The notes under the pieces were generated by a model. It did not search any database. It was not told where the DNA came from and worked only from the letters and a program-made list of their open reading frames with translations. From positions 1 to 14,690 of the forward strand of contig CANSLE010000027.1 of the NCBI GenBank assembly GCA_947647645.1: a stretch of 14,690 nucleotides of DNA. The letters are read 5' to 3'. Source of the DNA: an uncultured Microbacterium sp. (GTDB lineage Bacteria; Actinomycetota; Actinomycetes; Actinomycetales; Microbacteriaceae). Below, in pieces: positions 4,962 to 13,784 of this stretch (its first letter is position 1; every line of letters starts with the position of its first letter). Both the position numbers and the translations under genes were made by a program.

Positions 4962-6695
4962 TCAGCGGAAGTCGCGGTCGCTGAACTCGCCCGTGGGCCG
5001 CTCTGCGGCGGCGGCCTCCGCGGCGCGCAGCTCGACCCGGCGGATCTTGCCGGAGATCGTCTTCGGGAGCTCGTCGACGAACTCGAGGCGACGCACGCGT
5101 TGGTACGCCGACAGGCGCGCGCGCGAATAGGCGAAGATCTCTCGCGCCGCCGCGTGGGGGTCGCCCGCCGCCGCCGCGCTGAGCCGCACGAAGGCCTTCG
5201 GCACGGCGAGACGGAGCGGGTCGGGGCTCGGGACGACGGCTGCCTCGGCGACGGCGGGGTGCTCCAGCAGCACGGACTCGAGCTCGAACGGTGAGATCTT
5301 GTAGTCGGAGGCCTTGAACACGTCGTCGCTGCGCCCCACGTACGAGAGGTACCCGTCGTCGTCGCGGGCGGCGATGTCGCCGGTGTGGTAGAGCCCATCG
5401 CGCAGCGCTCGCGCGGTGCGCTCGGGAGCGTCGTGGTAGCCGTCCATGAGCCCCAGGATGGGCGCGGACACGTCGAGGCAGATCTCGCCCTCGTCGACAC
5501 CGCGGTCGCCAGTCTCGGGGTCGACGAGCACGACCGGATAGCCGGGCAGGGGGCGTCCCATCGAGCCATCCTTCACGACCTGACCCGGAGAGTTGCCGAT
5601 CGCGCAGGTCATCTCGGTCTGCCCGTACCCGTCGCGGATCGTCGGACCCCAGGCGGCGCGCACCCGTGAGATGACCTCGGGGTTCAGCGGTTCGCCCGCG
5701 CCCAGCAGCTCTCGCGGCGGCTTCGTGAGCAGGCCGAGATCGGCCTGGATCAGCATCCGCCAGACGGTCGGCGGCGCGCAGAACGTGGTCACCTCGTGCG
5801 TGTCCATCACGTGCATGAGGGTGGCGGCGTCGAAGCGGTCATAGGTGTAGACGAACACCGTCGCCTGGGCGAGGAAGGGGGCGAAGAAGTTGCTCCACGC
5901 GTGCTTGCCCCATCCGGGCGAGGAGATGTTCATGTGGACGTCCCCGGGCCGTAGGCCCAGCCACCAGAGCGTCGACAGGTGGCCCCCCGGGTACGAGACG
6001 TGGGTGTGGCGCACGAGCTTGGGCGTCGCGGATGTCGTGCCCGACGTGAAGTACAGCAGGTTGAGGTCGCCGGCCGGGGTCGGCCCCGACGGGGTGAACG
6101 CCGACGTGACCTCGCGCGACCCGTCGAACGGGATCCAGTCCGCCGGCGCGCCGGCACCGACGGCGATGCGAAGGATGCCGGTGGTGGCGGCATCCACCGC
6201 GGTCGCCGTCTCGGCGGGCGCGATGACGGCGACCGCGCCGCTGTGCGCGATGCGGTAGGCCAGATCGTCGGGCGACAGGAGGGTCGTGGTGGGAATGGCG
6301 ACCGCGCCGAGCTTCGTGAGGCCGAGCATGACCTCCCACAGCTCGATCGTGTTGCCGAGCATCACGACGACGCGATCGCCGCGCTGCAGCCCCTGCTGTG
6401 CGAGCCACACGGCGACCGCGTCGGAGCGGCGCGAGAGCTCGCCATAGCTCCAGGACCTCGCCGTGAGGTCGGCGTCGACGATCGTGACGGCGGGGCGGTC
6501 GGGGTGCTCGCCGGCGACCACGTCGAACCACTCCAGTGCGAAGTTGAACGCGGTCAGCTCCGGCCAGGCGAAGCCGTCCACTGCGGCGGCGTAGTCGTCG
6601 CGGTGCGCGAACAGATGGTCGCGCGCGGCGCGCACCTTTGCGGTGGCGTCGGTGGCGGGTCGGCCGAAAGGAGTCATGTCATCCGCGAGAGGCAC
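4962..6695 (-). CDS. AMP-dependent acyl-CoA synthetase, medium-chain type
   Basis: This 577-residue ANL-superfamily enzyme should activate a fatty or aromatic acid to its acyl-CoA using ATP. Motifs are in order: the ATP-binding loop YFTSGTTSATPK (215-226), DGYGQTE (355-361), YHTGD (436-440), the hinge and CoA region GRSDDVFKASDYKISPFELE (454-472 or so), and the catalytic lysine K550 in PKTISGKIRR. The serine in place of glycine in the ATP loop (TTSAT) is, as I recall it, also seen in relatives of medium-chain acyl-CoA synthetases. The N-terminal 50-60 residues with an FNFALEWFDVV motif match that subgroup. GTG 6695 is chosen because TACCCT (6707-6702) lies 6 bases upstream, a leaderless arrangement; ATG 6677 is the alternative. 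The chain length of the substrate is not deducible. No enzyme of the same pathway is next to it. Confidence 0.92.
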   Translation of the reverse strand: MPLADDMTPFGRPATDATAKVRAARDHLFAHRDDYAAAVDGFAWPELTAFNFALEWFDVVAGEHPDRPAVTIVDADLTARSWSYGELSRRSDAVAVWLAQQGLQRGDRVVVMLGNTIELWEVMLGLTKLGAVAIPTTTLLSPDDLAYRIAHSGAVAVIAPAETATAVDAATTGILRIAVGAGAPADWIPFDGSREVTSAFTPSGPTPAGDLNLLYFTSGTTSATPKLVRHTHVSYPGGHLSTLWWLGLRPGDVHMNISSPGWGKHAWSNFFAPFLAQATVFVYTYDRFDAATLMHVMDTHEVTTFCAPPTVWRMLIQADLGLLTKPPRELLGAGEPLNPEVISRVRAAWGPTIRDGYGQTEMTCAIGNSPGQVVKDGSMGRPLPGYPVVLVDPETGDRGVDEGEICLDVSAPILGLMDGYHDAPERTARALRDGLYHTGDIAARDDDGYLSYVGRSDDVFKASDYKISPFELESVLLEHPAVAEAAVVPSPDPLRLAVPKAFVRLSAAAAGDPHAAAREIFAYSRARLSAYQRVRRLEFVDELPKTISGKIRRVELRAAEAAAAERPTGEFSDRDFR

Positions 6696-6707
6696 TCGGT
6701 CAGGGTA
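6696..6707 (-). promoter_or_regulatory. Leaderless-type -10 box of the acyl-CoA synthetase gene
   Basis: On the minus strand TACCCT (6707-6702) is followed by 6 bases and then GTG at 6695. No Shine-Dalgarno sequence is present. This supports separate transcription from aspS, which ends 84 bases upstream. Confidence 0.5.
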
Positions 6708-6721
6708 CGCCCTGCGTCAAC

Positions 6722-6750
6722 CGTCGCGCGGCATGCGATGCCGTGCGACG
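6722..6750 (-). terminator. Hairpin between aspS and the acyl-CoA synthetase gene
   Basis: CGTCGC (6722-6727) pairs with GCGACG (6745-6750), and CGGCAT (6729-6734) pairs with ATGCCG (6738-6743), around a 3-base loop. The single position between the two blocks is a G-T wobble on the plus strand and an A-C mismatch on the minus strand. It stands about 30 bases behind the aspS stop and is the likely end of that transcript, though no T-tract follows. Confidence 0.5.
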
Positions 6751-6779
6751 CGCCGTCGATCGGTCGTCGGCAGCCCCGG

Positions 6780-8120
<1,341 letters not shown>

Positions 8121-8134
8121 GAGGGACCAGTCTA
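8121..8134 (-). promoter_or_regulatory. TAGACT leaderless-type -10 box of aspS
   Basis: On the minus strand TAGACT (8134-8129) is followed by 8 bases and GTG 8120. No ribosome binding site fits in between, so aspS is probably transcribed from at or very near its start codon. The box also argues against longer upstream starts. Confidence 0.6.
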
Positions 8135-8213
8135 CGTGGGGCGGCGTTTCGACTCGCCGCGCGTCCCGCGCCTGCGCCCGGCATCCGCCCAGGTTCTCGT
8201 CATCTGCGGTGCG

Positions 8214-8225
8214 TACCGTCGAGGC
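8214..8225 (+). promoter_or_regulatory. Leaderless-type -10 box of the dedA gene
   Basis: TACCGT (8214-8219) is followed by 6 bases and ATG 8226. It is divergent from the aspS promoter; the 105-bp gap holds both boxes and no other recognisable element. No convincing -35 element was found. Confidence 0.45.
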
Positions 8226-8882
8226 ATGGCGATGGCATCCGACGGCTCCTGGCTCACCGCGGTCGTCGACGCCGTCGTCGGCCTCATGAACCTCATCGGC
8301 GCGCCGGGCGCGGGGCTGGCGATCGCGCTCGAGAACCTCTTCCCGCCGCTGCCGAGCGAGGTCATCCTCCCCATGGCGGGCCTCGCCGCCGCGCGCGGAT
8401 CGTTCACCCTCGTCGAGGCACTCGTGTGGACCACGGCCGGCTCGGTCGCGGGGGCCTTCGCCCTGTACGGCCTCGGCGCCTGGCTCGGCATCGACCGGCT
8501 GCGGGCGGTCGTGCGCCGGATGCCGCTGCTGACGGTCGACGACGTCGATCGCACGGTCGCGTGGTTCCAGCGTCACGGCGGCAAGGCCGTCTTCTTCGGG
8601 CGGATGCTGCCCATCTTCCGAAGCCTCATCTCGATCCCCGCCGGGGTCGCCCGGATGCCGCTGTGGCGCTTCGGGCTGCTGACCCTCGCCGGATCGTTCG
8701 TCTGGAACGCCGTGTTCGTGCTGTCCGGTTACCTGCTCGGTGACCGGTGGCACGTCATCGAGGAGTACGCCGGCGTGCTGCAGTACGCCGTCATCGCCGT
8801 CGCGGCCGCCGCGCTCGTGTGGTTCACGGTGAGCCGGGTGCGACAGCGTCGCGCCGGGGCGGCGGACAGCGACCCTGCGTGA
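8226..8882 (+). CDS. DedA family membrane protein
   Basis: A 218-residue polytopic inner-membrane protein of the DedA (SNARE-associated/VTT-domain) family. Members are linked to proton-motive-force-dependent homeostasis and to flipping of lipid carriers such as undecaprenyl phosphate. The reentrant-loop signature LENLFPPLPSEVILPMAGL (35-53) with E36 and E45 is present. So is the second signature FFGRMLPIFRSLISIPAGVA (123-142) with R126 and R132. Membrane helices follow at about 148-172 and 183-203, and the tail is basic (VRQRRAG). ATG 8226 agrees with the -10 box; ATG 8232 is an alternative two codons later. It is monocistronic: a small inverted repeat GGGAG/CTCCC (8895-8910) follows and the next gene has its own promoter. 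The transported lipid cannot be assigned. Confidence 0.93.
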   Translation: MAMASDGSWLTAVVDAVVGLMNLIGAPGAGLAIALENLFPPLPSEVILPMAGLAAARGSFTLVEALVWTTAGSVAGAFALYGLGAWLGIDRLRAVVRRMPLLTVDDVDRTVAWFQRHGGKAVFFGRMLPIFRSLISIPAGVARMPLWRFGLLTLAGSFVWNAVFVLSGYLLGDRWHVIEEYAGVLQYAVIAVAAAALVWFTVSRVRQRRAGAADSDPA

Positions 8883-8935
8883 GGAGACCGGTGCGGGAGA
8901 GCCCGCTCCCAGCCCGGCCACAGATCGGCCCCGCG

Positions 8936-8947
8936 TAGACTGACCGT
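8936..8947 (+). promoter_or_regulatory. TAGACT leaderless-type promoter of the cytochrome c maturation cluster
   Basis: TAGACT (8936-8941) is followed by 6 bases and GTG 8948, the first gene of the cluster. No Shine-Dalgarno sequence and no good -35 are visible. It probably drives the four overlapping genes from the phosphatase to resB. Confidence 0.6.
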
Positions 8948-9577
8948 GTGCCCGCCGATCGCCTCCACCTCGTGCGCCACGGCGAGGTCCACAATCCGGG
9001 GCGTGTGCTGTACGGGCGACTCCCGAACTTCCGGTTGAGCGTCGCCGGCCGCGGGATGGCGCAGAGCGCCGCCGCGCACGTGCAGGGTCTCGGCCGCCCC
9101 GTCAGCGCTCTCTACGTCTCGCCGTTGCAGCGCACACGCGAGTCGGCGGCTCCGTTCGCCGAGCTCTTCGACCTCGCCCCCGTCGTCGACGAGCGGATCA
9201 TCGAGCCGACCAACGTCTTCGAGGGCAAGCGCATGACGCGCGCGATGATCAACCCGCTCAACTGGCGTCATCTCGCGCGGCCCGAGGTCCCCAGCTGGGG
9301 GGAGCCCTATGCCGAGGTCGTCGCCCGCATGGATGCCGCGATGAGCGAGGCCTGGAACGACGCGGACGGCGGTGACGTCGTGCTCGTGTCGCACCAGCTG
9401 CCGATCTGGATCACGCACCTGTCCGTCGCGGGCGAACCGCTGCGCCACGATCCGCGCAAGCGGCGCTGCGCGCTGTCCAGCGTCACGAGCTTCGAACGCG
9501 ACGGCGACAGGTGGCGGGAAGTGGACTACGCCGAGCCGGCCTCGACGGCGCGTGCGGTGGATGTGGGGGCGGTATGA
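8948..9577 (+). CDS. Histidine phosphatase family protein (phosphoglycerate mutase-like)
   Basis: A 209-residue phosphohydrolase-like protein of the histidine phosphatase superfamily. The signature LVRHGE (8-13) contains the phospho-acceptor H11 and R10. R62 in SPLQRTRESA, E86 and H149 in LVSHQLPI complete the expected pocket, so it should be active. Specificity is unknown; the family includes phosphoglycerate mutases, phosphatases and sugar-phosphate enzymes. GTG 8948 fits the promoter spacing; a GTG at 8946 is out of frame. Its stop overlaps the ATG of the TlpA/ResA-like gene by four bases. A phosphatase of this kind is a frequent first member of actinobacterial cytochrome c maturation clusters, but I know of no proven role for it there. 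Confidence 0.92.
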   Translation: MPADRLHLVRHGEVHNPGRVLYGRLPNFRLSVAGRGMAQSAAAHVQGLGRPVSALYVSPLQRTRESAAPFAELFDLAPVVDERIIEPTNVFEGKRMTRAMINPLNWRHLARPEVPSWGEPYAEVVARMDAAMSEAWNDADGGDVVLVSHQLPIWITHLSVAGEPLRHDPRKRRCALSSVTSFERDGDRWREVDYAEPASTARAVDVGAV

Positions 9578-10185
9578 GGCGCACGACGACCGCGAAGCTC
9601 GCGGCATCCCTTCTGACCCTGGCGCTCGCCGTCGGGCTGGCGGGGTGCAGCGGCGCGAACGACGACCTGGCCACCCAGTACAAGCAGGGTGACGGCAAGG
9701 GCTACATCTCCGGCGACGGCACCGTGCAGGAGATCGCGCCCGCCGACCGCGGTGCGGCCGTCGCCTTCCGTGGCACGGCCGTCGACGGGTCGACGCTGAC
9801 GAACGCCGACTATGCCGACACCGTGCTGGTGCTGAACTTCTGGTACGCCCAGTGCGGGCCCTGTCGTGCGGAGGCACCCACGCTCGAGAGCACCTACCAG
9901 GCCGTCAAGCCGGCCGGCGCGCAGTTCCTCGGTGTCAACATCTACGACGGCCCGGAGGGCGCGCGCGCCTTCGACGGCACGTACGGGATCACCTACCCGT
10001 CGCTGCTGGCGAAGGACGACGCCGAGCTCAAGCTCGCGTTCGCCTCGTGGACCCCGCTGCAGTCGGTGCCCATCACGCTCGTGCTCGACAAGCAGGGCCG
10101 CGTCGCCGCGCGGTTCATCGGGCGGGTCGAGAGCGAGTCGATCCTCAAGACGATCATCAACGACGTCGTGTCGGAGACCACGTGA
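9574..10185 (+). CDS. resA: TlpA/ResA-like lipoprotein thioredoxin
   Basis: A secreted, membrane-anchored thiol reductase of 203 residues that should keep the apocytochrome c CxxCH cysteines reduced. It has a basic start, a hydrophobic stretch (8-22) and the lipobox LAGC with lipid-bearing C25. Then comes a linker and a thioredoxin-like fold: VLNFWYAQCGPCRAEAP (86-102) with active-site C94 and C97, and SVPITLVLD (164-172) with the cis-proline P166. The CGPC active site differs from the CEPC of Bacillus ResA. ATG 9574 overlaps the previous stop, and its own stop overlaps the ccdA start by GTGA, so four genes form a coupled chain. A general TlpA role in disulfide reduction is possible, but the ccdA-resB-ccsB context makes cytochrome c maturation more likely. 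Confidence 0.94.
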   Translation: MRRTTTAKLAASLLTLALAVGLAGCSGANDDLATQYKQGDGKGYISGDGTVQEIAPADRGAAVAFRGTAVDGSTLTNADYADTVLVLNFWYAQCGPCRAEAPTLESTYQAVKPAGAQFLGVNIYDGPEGARAFDGTYGITYPSLLAKDDAELKLAFASWTPLQSVPITLVLDKQGRVAARFIGRVESESILKTIINDVVSETT

Positions 10186-10928
10186 GCGACGTCGTCTTCA
10201 GCGGCGCGCTGTGGCTCGCGATTCCGATCGCCATGCTCGCGGGGCTCGTGTCGTTCCTCTCGCCCTGCGTGCTGCCGCTCGTCCCCGGCTATCTCGGCTT
10301 CCTCGGCGGGGCGTCCGGCGCCGCGCGCGGCAGCCGCTCCGCGCGGGCCGGACGGCGCCGGCTGCTGCTGGGCGTGCTGCTGTTCATCGCGGGCTTCACC
10401 GTGGTCTTCGTCGCGATGGGCGTGCTCGCCGGCACGCTCGGACGATTCTTCATCCAGTACGGGGAGATGCTCACCCGAGTGCTCGGCGTCGTCGTCATCG
10501 TCATGGGCCTCGTGTTCCTCGGCGTCTTCGGCTTCGCGCAGCGGACGCTCAAGCCCCAGGTGCGCAGCGGACTGGGCCTCGTCGGCGCGCCGCTGCTCGG
10601 CGTGGCGATGGGCATCGGCTGGGCCCCGTGCATCGGCCCGACCTACGCGGCGATCCTCTCGATCTCGCTCACTCAGGCCGACCCGGTCCGCGCCGTGCTG
10701 TTGGCCGTCGCGTATTCGCTGGGTCTCGGCATCCCGTTCATGCTCCTCGCCGTCGGTTTCGGCTGGGCCACGCGGTCGGTCGCGTTCCTGCGTCGCCACA
10801 TCCGCGCGGTCAACGTCATCGGCGGCCTCCTTCTGATCGGGCTCGGTGTGCTCATGGTCACGGGGCTCTGGACGGCGACGATGTCGCAGCTGACGGGGGT
10901 GATCGGCGGTGTCGAACTCCCGCTCTGA
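10182..10928 (+). CDS. ccdA: Cytochrome c biogenesis protein CcdA
   Basis: A six-helix membrane thiol-electron transporter of 248 residues that moves reducing equivalents from cytosolic thioredoxin to outward-facing TlpA/ResA-type proteins. The two redox cysteines lie in the internally repeated helices: C29 in FLSPCVLPLVPGYLGF (25-40) and C150 in GWAPCIGPTYAAIL (146-159). The prolines around both are as in the family. A basic loop (SRSARAGRRR, 51-60) lies between helices 1 and 2. GTG 10182 overlaps the stop of resA. The last 20 bases overlap the resB start. Start choice and function are clear from the motifs and neighbours. Confidence 0.95.
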   Translation: MSDVVFSGALWLAIPIAMLAGLVSFLSPCVLPLVPGYLGFLGGASGAARGSRSARAGRRRLLLGVLLFIAGFTVVFVAMGVLAGTLGRFFIQYGEMLTRVLGVVVIVMGLVFLGVFGFAQRTLKPQVRSGLGLVGAPLLGVAMGIGWAPCIGPTYAAILSISLTQADPVRAVLLAVAYSLGLGIPFMLLAVGFGWATRSVAFLRRHIRAVNVIGGLLLIGLGVLMVTGLWTATMSQLTGVIGGVELPL

Positions 10929-12624
10929 GCGCACAGGCGGCGATCCGCTGCGTCCGGACGACCACGCGGATGCCGCGGCTCCCGCCGCCGCGATCGCGCA
11001 GCCGCAACTGGGCGTGATCGGTTGGCTCCGCTGGGGCTGGCGCCAGCTGACCAGCATGCGGACGGCGCTGGTGCTGCTGCTACTGCTCGCCATCGCCGCG
11101 ATCCCCGGGTCGATCGTGCCGCAACGCTCGGCCGATCCGAACGGCGTGCTGCAGTACAAGACCGACAACCCCGGCCTGTTCCCGATCCTCGACGGCCTGC
11201 AGCTGTTCGACGTGTACTCGTCGGTGTGGTTCTCGGCGATCTACATCCTGCTGTTCATCTCGCTGATCGGCTGCGTGATCCCGCGCACCAAGCACCACTT
11301 CAACGCGCTGCGCGCGCGGCCGCCCCGCACGCCCGCGCGGCTGTCCCGCCTCGACGACCACGCCGAGGTGGACCGCGTCGTTCCCGACGGCGCGGATGCC
11401 GCGGCATCCGCCGAGGCCGCCGTCGAGCTCGCGCAGGCTCAGCTGCGCAAGGCCGGGTACCGCGTCGAGCGGTACGACACGCCCGCCCACGGAACACGGC
11501 CCGCCGTGATGTCGGTCTCGGCCGAGCGCGGCTACGCGCGCGAGACCGGCAACCTCGTCTTCCACGCCGCGCTCGTCGGCGTGCTCATCTCGGTCGGCGT
11601 CGGCGGCGGTCTCACCTACACGGGCCAGACCGTGATCGTCGAGGGCAACAGCTTCGTCAACTCCCTCGGTCTCGGCTACACCTCGTTCAACCCCGGCCGC
11701 TTCGTCGACACGAACGCGCTTCCGCCGTACTCGTTGACCCTCGACAGCTTCGACGTGAACTACGTGCCGCTCGGCGCGGCCGGCCAGGGACAGGCAGGCG
11801 ACTTCGCCGCCAATCTCACCACGCGAGAGCCCGGCCACGACCCGCAGCAGCAGACCGTGCGAGTCAACCACCCGGTCGACATGGCGGGGGACCGCGTCTA
11901 CCTCATGGGCAATGGGTACGCGCCCACGATCACGGTACGAAACCCGGCCGGCGACGTCGTGCTGCACTCGGACGTCGAGTTCCTCCCGCAGGGGGCGACG
12001 ATGACCTCGCTCGGCGTGGTCAAGATCCCCGACGGCCTCGCCCAGCAGGTGGGCCTCGTCGGCTTCTTCTACCCGTCGGCCGCGAAACTCGATACCGGAG
12101 CGCTGACCTCGTTCTACCCTGCGCTGGCGAACCCCGTGTTGACCCTCGACGTGTACACGGGTGACCTCGGCATCGACGACGGCACGCCCCGCAACGTCTA
12201 CGCTCTCGACGTCAGCGGCATGACACAGCTCACCGGTCGCAAGATCGACGTGCCCTCGCTGGAGCTCGCGCCGGGGCAGACCGTCAGCCTGCCGAACGGT
12301 CTCGGCACGATCACGTTCGACGACGCGAAGGCCAGCGGCGCCCGCGAGCAGGTCAAGCGCTACGTCTCGCTGTCGATCCACCGCGACGTGGGTGCCCCGT
12401 GGGTGCTCGGCTTCGCGATCGTCGCGCTCACCGGGTTGCTCGCCGCCCTCTTCATCCCGCGCCGTCGCATGTGGGTCAAGGCCACCGCGGGCGACGGCGT
12501 CGTGCGCCTCGAGTACGCGGGTCTGGCCCGCGGCGAGGACCCCGCCATCGCCGCGGCGGTCGCCGACCTCGTCCGGGACCACGGCGCCGCCATGGATGCC
12601 GCGGGCAGCGTGGTCCGCGGCTGA
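10909..12624 (+). CDS. resB: Cytochrome c biogenesis protein ResB
   Basis: Membrane component of the system II (Ccs) heme ligation complex, 571 residues. After a disordered N-terminus (1-34) come helices at about 51-72, 104-124 and 213-236, a large extracytoplasmic domain (237-496), a last helix (497-516) and a cytoplasmic tail. H219 in NLVFHAALVGVLI and the motif NHPVDMAGDRVYLMGNGYAP (320-339) are ResB hallmarks. GTG 10909 has GGGGGTGA 7 bases upstream and overlaps ccdA by 20 bases. ResB pairs with CcsB, encoded next. Within the gene, at 11392-11411, is a perfect 20-base palindrome made of two inverted GGATGCC heptamers. The stop at 12624 is followed by a short gap with a promoter for ccsB. 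Confidence 0.94.
   Translation: MSNSRSERTGGDPLRPDDHADAAAPAAAIAQPQLGVIGWLRWGWRQLTSMRTALVLLLLLAIAAIPGSIVPQRSADPNGVLQYKTDNPGLFPILDGLQLFDVYSSVWFSAIYILLFISLIGCVIPRTKHHFNALRARPPRTPARLSRLDDHAEVDRVVPDGADAAASAEAAVELAQAQLRKAGYRVERYDTPAHGTRPAVMSVSAERGYARETGNLVFHAALVGVLISVGVGGGLTYTGQTVIVEGNSFVNSLGLGYTSFNPGRFVDTNALPPYSLTLDSFDVNYVPLGAAGQGQAGDFAANLTTREPGHDPQQQTVRVNHPVDMAGDRVYLMGNGYAPTITVRNPAGDVVLHSDVEFLPQGATMTSLGVVKIPDGLAQQVGLVGFFYPSAAKLDTGALTSFYPALANPVLTLDVYTGDLGIDDGTPRNVYALDVSGMTQLTGRKIDVPSLELAPGQTVSLPNGLGTITFDDAKASGAREQVKRYVSLSIHRDVGAPWVLGFAIVALTGLLAALFIPRRRMWVKATAGDGVVRLEYAGLARGEDPAIAAAVADLVRDHGAAMDAAGSVVRG
11392..11411. repeat. Perfect 20-base palindrome of two GGATGCC heptamers in resB
   Basis: GCGGATGCCG and its exact inverse meet at the centre, encoding Asp-Ala-Ala-Ala-Ser in resB. 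It combines two copies of the heptamer that is over-represented across the window. It is short for a structural repeat and may simply reflect two frequent codon contexts side by side. Confidence 0.5.
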
Positions 12625-12650
12625 CCGGTCTCGCGGCCGGACCGCCGACG

Positions 12651-12663
12651 TAGACTGAACCTC
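12651..12663 (+). promoter_or_regulatory. TAGACT leaderless-type promoter of ccsB
   Basis: TAGACT (12651-12656) is followed by 7 bases and ATG 12664, inside the 39-bp gap after resB. There is no ribosome binding site of note. This suggests that ccsB can be expressed apart from the upstream chain, in addition to read-through. Confidence 0.55.
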
Positions 12664-13746
12664 ATGCCCGACGGCCTCTCTCTCGACGACATCTCCCGGC
12701 TTCTCGTCTGGACCGCGGTCGCGATCTACGCGCTCGCGTTCATCGCCTACGCGATCGACCTCGGGCGCCGCTCCGACCTCGCGATCCAGCAGAAGGATGC
12801 CGCGAACCAGCGCCAGCTCGTCGGCGCCGTGGCCGGCGTCTCGGCATCCGGGACGACCTCGCGCGGCGGCGCGCTCGACGAGATGCGGGCGCAGCAGCAG
12901 GCGGCCAAGGCCGAGCTCGAGGCGCCGCTCGCGCATCGCACGCGCTACCTCTGGGCCCGCATCGGCACCGCGCTGACGGTGCTCGGCTTCCTCTTCCACG
13001 TCGGCGGCGATGTGCTGCGCGGCGTCGCCTCGGGCCGCGTGCCGTGGTCGAACATGTACGAGTTCGCCCTCACCGGCACGATGCTGATCATGGCGGTGTA
13101 TCTGGTCGTCCTGTTCAAGTACGACCTGCGTTTCCTCGGCACGTTCATCACGGGACTCGTGGTCGTGCTGCTCGGCGGCACCGTGATCTGGTTCTACACG
13201 GCCGTCGTGCCGCTGTCCGACCCGCTCAAGAGCGTGTGGCTCGTCATCCACGTCTTCGTGGCGTCGTTGTCGACGGCCCTGTTCGCCCTCGCGTTCGCCC
13301 TCTCAGCGCTCCAGCTCATGCAGGCCCGCCGGGAACGGCTCGCCATCGAGGCGTTGACCGCTCCCGCCGACGACACGGGCGCCGGCGCGGCCGGCCGTCG
13401 CCGCGGCCCGCGGTTCCTGCGGACGCTGCCGTCGGCGGAGGTGCTCGAGTCGCTCGCCTACCGTTTCACGATCATCGGCTTCATCTTCTGGACCTTCACC
13501 CTCATCGCCGGCTCCATCTGGGCCAACGATGCGTGGGGCCGCTACTGGGGCTTCGACACCAAAGAGGTCTGGACCTTCGTGATCTGGGTGCTCTACGCGG
13601 GCTACATCCACGCGCGGGCGACCCGCGGCTGGCGCGGCACGCGCTCGGCCTGGCTGTCGATCATCGGGTTCGCCGCGGTCATGTTCAACTTCACGATCGT
13701 CAACATGTTCTTCAAGGGCCTGCACGTCTACAGCGGCCTGAACTGA
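12664..13746 (+). CDS. ccsB: Cytochrome c biogenesis protein CcsB (ResC/CcsA type)
   Basis: Heme-handling membrane subunit of system II, 360 residues, of the heme handling protein superfamily. The WWD signature WGRYWGFDTKE (291-301) binds heme on the outer face. Histidines that may be heme ligands are H112 (FHVGGDV), H196 (VIHVFVA), H316 (YIHARATRGWRG) and H354 (GLHVYSGL), and PWSNMYEF (127-134) is also typical. Membrane helices lie at about 13-33, 97-115, 136-152, 156-178, 190-218, 268-288, 302-318 and 329-350. A hydrophilic segment (38-92) after helix 1 and an Ala/Gly/Arg-rich loop (230-252) are more variable. ATG 12664 is supported by the promoter spacing. The WWD core reads GFD where WWD or WxWD is commonest, a mild variation. 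With ResB it forms the cytochrome c synthetase. Confidence 0.94.
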   Translation: MPDGLSLDDISRLLVWTAVAIYALAFIAYAIDLGRRSDLAIQQKDAANQRQLVGAVAGVSASGTTSRGGALDEMRAQQQAAKAELEAPLAHRTRYLWARIGTALTVLGFLFHVGGDVLRGVASGRVPWSNMYEFALTGTMLIMAVYLVVLFKYDLRFLGTFITGLVVVLLGGTVIWFYTAVVPLSDPLKSVWLVIHVFVASLSTALFALAFALSALQLMQARRERLAIEALTAPADDTGAGAAGRRRGPRFLRTLPSAEVLESLAYRFTIIGFIFWTFTLIAGSIWANDAWGRYWGFDTKEVWTFVIWVLYAGYIHARATRGWRGTRSAWLSIIGFAAVMFNFTIVNMFFKGLHVYSGLN

Positions 13747-13751
13747 GCGCC

Positions 13752-13784
13752 CGCGCCGCGGCCTCGTGAGCCGCCCGCGGCGCG
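13752..13784. terminator. Bidirectional terminator hairpin between convergent genes
   Basis: CGCGCCGCGG (13752-13761) and CCGCGGCGCG (13775-13784) are perfect 10-base inverted arms around a 13-base loop. An alternative inner pairing GCGGC/GCCGC (13758-13762 with 13770-13774) is also possible. It fills the 38-bp gap between the ccsB stop and the stop of the convergent gene, the expected place for a shared terminator. There is no T-tract, as is common in high-GC Actinobacteria. Confidence 0.65.

Noticed and set aside
8121..8921. Extension of aspS upstream of GTG 8120
   Set aside because: The extension runs antisense through dedA, and the TAGACT box at 8134-8129 fixes the start.
11080..13251. 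Long minus-strand open frame (723 codons) antisense to resB and ccsB
   Set aside because: Composition is Arg/Asp/His/Val-rich shadow; the plus strand carries clear ResB and CcsB motifs.
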